From Cycas panzhihuaensis (lineage: Eukaryota; Cycadophyta), in NCBI GenBank assembly GCA_023213395.1, contig CM041465.1, forward strand, positions 159,843,741 to 159,907,740: DNA of 64,000 bases. The letters are read 5' to 3'. Positions 56,016 to 64,000 of this stretch are shown piece by piece. Position numbers and translations under genes: made by a program. Every line of letters starts with the position of its first letter. Within the stretch, counting starts at the first letter, position 1. The notes under the pieces are model-generated. The model had not been told where the DNA came from. It was given only the letters and a program-made list of their open reading frames with translations, and did no database searches.

Positions 56016-58550
56016 TGTTTCTTAGCTCCTAGGAATGGCACTAGTGTGGTGACATAGCTAAGTTCAGGTATGCATCTTCACCTCCATCACATTACTCATA
56101 TTATCCTTATGACATGCATTTTATTGGTTGATTGGATGTCTACTTATTTATACATCTTTCTTGCTTGTGTTTGCCTTTCTACCTATGATGATTAGGACTC
56201 TAGGACAATGGCCTTAGAGCCCCCTGGTCAACCCATTAGTTGAAAAAATGGACCTCTCCCATGACCTTACAACTTATATTTTGGCCCCATCCTCATCCTT
56301 TTAGCCTTATTTTCCCTTTACACCCATTAGTCACTCACTATTTTAGACTTTGGGGTTTGTTTTCAATAATTAGAGTGCCCTTAGAACTTGTTTTAGGCCT
56401 TCTTTTCCCCTTTTGTTATTATACCATAGACATTCTTGCTATATAAAGTGGTATTGTTGAGTATTCTATGGTACTGTGGCTAAATCTATGGTACTACAAC
56501 TTCGGCCATGGTACAACTATTAACTTACCTGACTACCTTTACAATAGCCCAACGATTATTTTGCCACCTTGTTTGGTGGGCCCTCCATACTACATTAGCC
56601 CATAATACCTCATTGTACCCTTAAGAACCACCATTAGGCCTCAAAACCAATATTTTATTTAAATTTTATGAGGATTTGAGCTTTTCACCTTAGCTACTCC
56701 CCTAGTTTTGGGTGGTGGTTTCTCCATCTTTTACTCTTCTTGCCATACCGAAACACTATCAAATTTTTGTCATAATAACCCTTCCATACTTGACACAACT
56801 TACATGCTTAAGGAGCTAAGGTAAAGAAGTGGAGATCCAACCTAGCAGAAGTAAAGGGACATTGGAGAGCACTACGTTAGATGACCATCACATCCTCCTT
56901 CTTCTCCATTAGATTGGGCTCCCCTATCTAATCTTGGTTTGACTTTTGGTAATACTCCTTCTTACCCTTCTCTTCTTTGTTTCTTTATTGCTTTGTTGCA
57001 TAATTAGGGTTTTGAGGATTTGGCAACTTTTCTTTTGGTTGTAATATCTAAATGTAGGATTAGATCCACTTAGTCTTTCTTTCCTTTCTTTCCATATACT
57101 TCTATTAAGTTGTATGTGCTTGTTGGGGAGGTTTTCCTTCATACAAATAAGGGAACTGCCCTTGTAGAGGGAGCCATACTATTATGAGATAATTCTTCCC
57201 TCCTCACTTAATATTCACTTTTTGTTGTTACCATTCTCTTATATATTGTACAAGCTTGTATACATGTTCTTTGATCTCATATATTAATTATCTCTCTTTA
57301 TGCAAATAGATTTATTGAAAGATTGTTAGAGTAGCTCTCTTTTCATATCTAACTTATAAGTGTAATAAGGAGCAAACCCTCTTCCATCTACGTTAGGGTT
57401 TTGATAAGGTGCACTTCTACAATGTAAGCATTATCTATCTTTTTGTGCTAGCTTATTACATATACTTCCTTTACTCTTTTTTCTACACTTGCTTTCCATT
57501 AGTTACTCTTATTTATTTAGGGTGGGTAAGTGGAGTCCCCATCATCCTGTTTCAACTGGAAATATGACCATTAGAGAGGAAGAACAAAGAGAGGCAAGGG
57601 AAGCAACATCATTGACCATCCATTAGACCTGTGTGCACATCACTTACTCTTTCCTCCTTTCCTTTTCATATTCTGATCATTGGTCTCATCTCATGCTCCC
57701 CATTTATAAAGAATTCCTTCCCCTTTTTTTCATGGTTTGTTCTCATTAGTTGCATCATCATTGAAAGGAGGGAATAAGGGTTTGGGGGGAGTGGCTTACA
57801 TTGCACAAAATAAGAAGGAATTTATGTTATAAGGAAAGGAGTAGATTGCTTTTCCTTTTTGTTTAGTAATGTGAATATTGGAGATAAGGGGATATTGAGT
57901 TAGGGTTGCATGCAGGAGAGGAGTATCTACCTTCCTTTCTCTTTGTTTTCTCCTTTATTTCTTCCCCTTGATTACCATATAGGTTTATTTTCTCTTCTTA
58001 GAATAAAGAGAGAAAAGAAAGATAAAGGTAAAGAGAGCAAGGTTCCCTTGTTTTCCCTTACACCCTTTCCTTATTCCTTTATATGTTTCTTTCCTTTTTA
58101 CTAGAAAAGAAGAGGGAAAAGAGTAGTAAAAGGAAGGAGGGTGAGGTCTCCATTTATTTTGCACCCCTTTTTGTCTCTTTCCCTTATTATTGTTATTATT
58201 CTTGTACAATATTACATAAAACCATATCATACCCTTTTCACCCAACCAAGAGAGTTTGGGTTCACTTACTTATTCTTTCTCTTTCTTCCATCCTTCTCTT
58301 CCTGCTTTCTTTTCCATGTTGGTCCCTTATCAAGGGGAATTGTCCAAACATGGTCCCATCCTTCTTAAAACCATTAGTAAAAGGAGAAGGGAGTGCACCT
58401 GTGTATTCTTGAATCCACACCTTCATGGTGCATGAGTGCCCCACATAAGCAACATAGGGTTCCATCACACCCCTATACTAGGCTTTACACCCTATACCTA
58501 GTCTACTTTAGGGTGAGTAGTCATGAGTATCATCGACGGGAGAATCCTCA
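56016..58550 (+). repeat. 3' LTR of Tat-A (2.54 kb)
   Basis: Begins tgtttcttagctc and ends gaatcctca; partner of 45257-47868. Confidence 0.85.
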
Positions 58551-60300
58551 CTAGTGGACCTTATAATGGCCAGGACCATGAGGTGCAATGATGATGTGAG
58601 CTACTTAGGATAGTTATGATGTGATAGTATGCATCAGAACAAGCACTATTGATTGACATCATGTCCTATTTACACTATAAGAGGTAAGTATTTCATCTAC
58701 CTATGGTAGGGGACTTAACCATCATAGTGAGCAATATTGGGTGGATATTAGGGCTACCAGTTTAAGGACTACCTCCTAAGTTGGGAGTGTTACCCAGTGC
58801 CAAGGAGGCCCACCAGGCAGTAGCTAGGTTCTTTTATGGATGAGGACACTAGGATAGATGTGGTAGGAAGGCACAGAAGATTCTTATGGCATGGATTATT
58901 CATCCAATGAAATTAATTACCTTCATAATTTTGATCCAGATATCCCAGAGGCATAACCACTATAAAGTGCCTAGGAGGTGGATGGATGCCATAAGCAGGT
59001 GAGAGGTAGAGGAGAGGCTAGATTGGGTAGTACTTATGGCTACTAACATGAGGGTGCAACTAGATCATATTAAGGTTACAAGATAAGGAGGATTCTCATA
59101 CAACTCTATCTTGTAGTACCGGTGTTGGTTTTTCAATCACTTCTAAGGAGTGGGATCAATTATAGGACTTCAACCGATGGCACTAAGTGGACTTCTGATC
59201 CATTGATGGCCATAATATTTTCATAACCTAGGGGAGCCAAAGTAGGTTCACTAGTCTATGGAGCCAGAGTAGGTTTGTTAGTTTGTGGATGTGACTTCCC
59301 TAGAGCTACTCACCTTGGACAACTATATGAGGCACCCCTATAGGGGTGTCCACTAATATAGTGATGAGGATGGGGATGCAAATGCAACACGAGAGGTTGT
59401 AGAGGCTGGAAATGAGGAGGGTGAGGGCAAGGAGGCCATTAAAGGAGATGAGGAGGAGGAGGAGGTAACTAGAGAGGAGGTACATGGTGTAGGCCCCAAG
59501 GAGGGCATGGGAGGAGGCACGAAGGCCACAGTAGCACCATAGGAAGCTCCACAGAAAGGTACTCCTTTTCTACCATTTATTTTAGTCTATTAACAACTTT
59601 TTTTATTTTCTTGATTATATATATTAGTTACTGATATATAGATTTTTTGTTTGGAGGGAGATGACATCACCACAGAGCTTGTTAACACAATTAATATTAA
59701 TATATTCCTTATGATATATGTAGAGGGCTACGACTAGCCTTCCATAGTAGATATTAGGGAGCTAACATCGACATGCCCCTATATAATGGATTTTACTCCT
59801 ATGCTCTAAGTCAAAGAGGTATGGATTGCTAAAGTCCATGAGCTACAAATGGAGTAAGATTGTATCCAAGTTAAGATGGATCAATTCCTGGATGAGAGGG
59901 GTCATTTCTAAGTGGAGTATGACTAACTAACAGTGGAGAGGACTGAGTTGCAGGCTTTAGTGAGGGAGTTAGAGGCACGTAGAGTAAAGGTAGCACCACC
60001 CATAGTAGTAGTATCTTTATAGATAGTTACAAATATTGAGGTATAGATAGTGATCTTAGAGATGTACTTCCAGGACACATAGGGATGACTTGCAGAGGTC
60101 CAGAGGGAGCAGGATAAACTCTAGTCAAGGTATGATCAGGTACTGGATTAGATGGTTGCCTAGTCCTCTAGGATACATATGATGACTCCATATTATTTTC
60201 AACCAACGGATGGGATCCACCCATAAGATGAGGGGAGTGAAGATGGGCCATCCCAATGGTTAAGGAGGATATTGGGAGGGACTTAGTCCCCACCTGAGTA
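58551..60300 (+). pseudogene. PMD-like ORF of Tat-P, main part (after the Tat-A insertion)
   Basis: Antisense to Tat-P. EQALLIDIMSYLHYKR near 58635-58685, one stop, then VFHLPMVGDLTIIVSNIG and WILGLPV near 58690-58770, EVEERLDWVVLMATNMRVQLDHIK and GGFSYNSIL near 59000-59110, CWFFNHF near 59120-59145, an acidic block (59390-59500), and a predicted helical, charged C-terminal part (LVRELEARRVKVAPP near 59960-60000). The first block matches the FHLP-x-GE-[ML]-T-[IV]-[TS]-L and GLPV-x-G signature of plant mobile domain proteins. It aligns over its length with the ORF at 52600-54560. About ten stops. Confidence 0.65.
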
Positions 60301-60838
60301 GAGGAGGGATCAGTTAGAGGAGGAGATCCCTTTAGAGTATAAGGGAAGATAATTATATTTTGTATTTTATAGAGCAAAGTTGGGCATCCAAGGGTATGGA
60401 GTTTGCATATATAGTTGTATATCCTTATAAGGATCCCTACTTTCTCACATCTCATTACGTTGACTATCCATATTGTACTCTTTTTTTTTTTTTGTATGCA
60501 AGGACAAATTGGTACCTCATCATCTTCTTTATAATTTTTACATGTCTGTTCTATGGATATATTAATACACATTCCATCATTTCTATGTGTGTATGTACTT
60601 ATACTTTTGTCTCTTGACTTGTCATTTGACCTCGTGTATGGTACCATAGCTCATACACTAAGCACACACATATAATTCCCATGAAGATGATGTTATGTGA
60701 CCAGGTTCTAGTTTATACTCATGGGGGAGTTCCATGCCCCCATGAGGAATACCCATGGGGGAGAAAGGAGGGTCAGCATAGAGCATAAAGAGCCATCATA
60801 TGTGTAAAAGAATATCATACCCTATGGGTGGGAAAGAA
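60301..60838. other. 3' flank of the PMD-like ORF
   Basis: No domain recognised. A short inverted repeat (catgggggagttccatgcccccatg) lies at about 60720-60745. Confidence 0.5.
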
Positions 60839-61780
<942 letters not shown>

Positions 61781-62600
61781 GTATTTACATGTGATAGTTT
61801 ATACTTGTGATAGAGTGTAATACACTCATGGCGGAGGATCTAGCCAATGACCAAGGATCATGGTGAAGTAATAAGCATAATGTGGCAAAGGGCCCCCTTA
61901 TGGATATAACCAATCCCTCAAACGAAAGTAGTTTAAGCTCATTTAAGAGCTTAAGCTCCCTCATAGGGTGACATCCTTGCCTTTGGTAAAGGATGGGGGA
62001 TGGAATAGGTGCAACATGATGTTATGCCCCTAATCAGGGTATTTGGAATCATGAACAAAGGTAGTTTAGGCTCATTTCAGAGCAAGTTGGTAGTTTAGGC
62101 GCATACTAGAGTGCATGTAGGCTACCCTTCTACATTGGAGGGGCAAGAGGTTAGATATGAAACCCTTTTAGAAATTGCATATTGACAGGCTTATCAAACT
62201 CAAAGCCTTCTAGTATATCAATCTGATATATGTTGTTGTTAAGAGTTTTGATGACTATAAAGAGGCCCAATCATTTTAGGCCAAATTTTAAATGGTGGTC
62301 ATCGAGATGTTCAAGTTTGAGGACTTGGTCCCCAACGACTGGCTAGTATAGTCAAAGGTGCTTATTATGTATCTTCCAGGCTTTAGCCTTGGACACAAGA
62401 TTTACTTGATAAGTAGCAAGGTGTTTATCATCTAATGCTTTGAGATTGAGGAGGCAACTTGGTGCCACCATTCCTTGTCTACAAACCTTTTAAGAGAAAT
62501 CCTCAAAGAGGGGATTTTAACCTTAAGGTGGAGAACTACTTCTGACCCATAGATCAAAGAAAATAATTCCATTCTCATAGCCATATATATAGAAGTTCTA
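61781..62600 (-). repeat. Tat-P 3' untranslated region and pol tail
   Basis: 61790-62220 aligns with the Tat-M 3' region (18375-18530 plus 24080-24350), which Tat-M has split by copia-2. 62220-62600 is the decayed C-terminal integrase tail, aligning with 24350-24720. Confidence 0.7.
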
Positions 62601-63330
62601 TGGGCCCACAAGCCTGAATGAAGCTAAAGGTGCCAATCCCATTAGGATTGGATGGTAATCTTTTTAAGGATGTTGATCAAGGTTTTATTAAAAGCCTCGA
62701 TGTGGCCATTGGCCTAGGGTAGTATGGGGATGAAGTCTTATGAGAGATTTTAAACTACTCACAAATCTCATCCATTTTCTTATTATAAAAGAGGGTCTCA
62801 TTATCCGTGATAAGGAAATTGAGGAGCCTGAAGCAACAAATGATATGTTGAAGGATGAAGGCGGCAACCTTTTTGCATGTCATCAATGATAAAGTAATAG
62901 CCTTGGCCCATTTAGTAAAATATTCTATTACCATTAGAATAAATTTATGCTAGGACAAGGAAGGCGATGTTATGGCCCTAATGAGGTTAAGGCCCCATTG
63001 GGAGAAAAGCCATGGAAACATAATAAGGTACAACACTTCACACAGTTGGTGTATAACATTAACATGCTCTTGGTGTCTGTGACAACATTGAGCATATGCA
63101 TAGGTATCTTTAAATAACATTGGCTAATAGAATCCCATATGTAATATACTTTGGGCCATGGATTGGCCTCCAAAATAGCCTCTACAAATTCCATCATAGG
63201 ATTCATGAAGGATTTACTTAGTTTCCTTTGGATTAACACAATAGAGGAGAATGCCATCGAATGATCACTTATATAATACATCCTCTATTAGGGAGTATTG
63301 ACGAGATGATGCCCTTATGTGCAACCTAAA
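62601..63330 (-). pseudogene. Tat-P integrase remnant
   Basis: 62970-63281 is open (103 codons) and covers the zinc-binding part in shifted frame (EFVEAILEANPWPKVYYIWDS against the Tat-M VFIEAILEVNLWPKGSFIWGF). The core lies at about 62700-62960 on the minus strand: ILQHIICCFRLLNFLITDNETLFYNKKMDEICE, with the second catalytic Asp kept, then SSPYYPRPM. Confidence 0.75.
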
Positions 63331-64000
63331 TTTATCACTAGTGTATGTGGGATATTTTTATTGTGTTAGGTAACTAATGATATCACCATACCATTGGATA
63401 TTAGCTAATGGATGGGTATTGGTTTGTTGAAGAGCTTAAATTCGTTCATGGAGCAAGGATTCATCAACTAGGAGGCTAGTTGCATTAGGGATTAGCATGT
63501 TTACCAATTATTTAATAACTATCATACCCTTATTGGACTTATAATTGATGATCTTAAGGTCCTACTCTTGAAGGAGGATGACCCATTTGCTTGTCCTTCT
63601 CATTAAGTGCAACCATGTCATAACTTACCTCAACGGGTTTGACTAGACTATCACATATGTGGTATTACCCAAAAGGTATTGCCAAAGTTTCTTAATGGCA
63701 TATACCAATGCTAAGAATTATTTTTCTACTATAGGTAGTTTATCTCTACCATTATGAGGGTTTGACTAATGAAGTAGATGGTTCTTTCAGTTCTAGAGTC
63801 ATCTTCCTAGGCCAACACAACACCCATGGATTCATCAATCGCTGAAGTGTAAAGTATAAAGGGATGGTCAAATAATAGAGGAGCCAAGATGGGGGCCAAA
63901 ACAAGGGATTTTTTGAGCTCTTGGAAGGCCTCTTGGACTCTGGGGGACCAAACAAAAGGGTTCCCATTTTTCAGGAGATTGATTAGAGGTTTTATGCTAA
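63331..64000 (-). pseudogene. Tat-P RNase H (gypsy type) and RT end, cut by the window
   Basis: 63752-63967 is open but in a shifted frame. Homology to Tat-M 25480-26120 is clear at DNA level (ggagRccaaaYaaaNaggg; cctattggNcaagcatcacaccaatgga against the equivalent here). The element continues beyond 64000. Confidence 0.7.

Larger units (their letters stand above)
45257..58550 (+). mobile_element. Tat-A: Ty3/gypsy derivative with gag, protease, aRNH and no RT/integrase
   Basis: Plus strand, 13.3 kb. LTRs of about 2.61 and 2.54 kb, PBS, gag, finger, DNGS protease, linker, aRNH, antisense PMD-like ORF, polypurine tract. Inserted in the PMD ORF of Tat-P: flanks ttggt (45252-45256) and ctagt (58551-58555) agree at three of five sites, both differences transitions. 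The LTR ends and PBS are those of the Tat-M family. No RT, gypsy RNase H or integrase motif was found on the plus strand between 51200 and 56015, so it would need enzymes supplied by a relative. LTRs differ at roughly one site in ten. Confidence 0.8.

Noticed and set aside
60168-60647. 159-codon minus-strand open frame
   Set aside because: Antisense to the 3' part of the PMD-like ORF; no family resemblance; composition-driven.

Overview
The window is nuclear plant DNA built almost entirely of old LTR retrotransposons. The evidence is plant-type Ty1/copia and Ty3/gypsy gag-pol remnants, primer-binding sites complementary to initiator tRNA-Met, strong AT richness, long TC/TA/GATA microsatellites, and coding regions decayed by stops and frameshifts. 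No host cellular gene, rRNA, tRNA or CRISPR array could be supported. A repeat-rich seed plant with a large genome fits; the species cannot be fixed from this sequence.

Layout. 1-2638: 5' end of a minus-strand gypsy element running off the left edge (gag, protease, PBS, LTR). 2639-6898: unassigned AT-rich DNA with one LTR-like repeat. 6899-35597: a minus-strand copia element (copia-1) whose outer LTRs lie about 28 kb apart because other elements sit inside it. These are a 6.7-kb gypsy element with perfect 5-bp target duplications (gypsy-2, 10088-16830) and a large gypsy element with LTRs of about 2.5 kb (Tat-M, 17606-34217). Tat-M in turn carries a complete 5.3-kb copia element (copia-2, 18664-23978, duplication ACTTG). 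35598-40936: decayed DNA, one LTR of the 5972-type family, and a solo LTR of the copia-2 family (39684-40305, duplication AAAAT).

40937-64000: a second large minus-strand element of the Tat-M family (Tat-P) that runs off the right edge. In its own sense it reads RNase H, integrase, a TA microsatellite, an antisense ORF resembling the plant mobile domain (PMD), a TC/TA microsatellite, a second RNase H domain (aRNH), polypurine tract, LTR. It is broken by a CpG-rich solo LTR (43651-44810, duplication GGGAA) and by a plus-strand relative (Tat-A, 45257-58550) that landed in the PMD ORF. Tat-A has gag, protease and aRNH but no RT or integrase that I can find, and carries its own antisense PMD-like ORF.

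The most interesting signal is this gypsy family: LTRs of about 2.5 kb, a shared primer-binding site, pol going straight from RNase H to integrase, and two extra modules outside pol (an antisense PMD-like gene and an aRNH near the polypurine tract), plus a derivative that dropped RT and integrase but kept the aRNH. All copies are decayed; the story is evolutionary. Boundaries of LTRs and target duplications were read base by base; domain limits inside broken coding regions are approximate.
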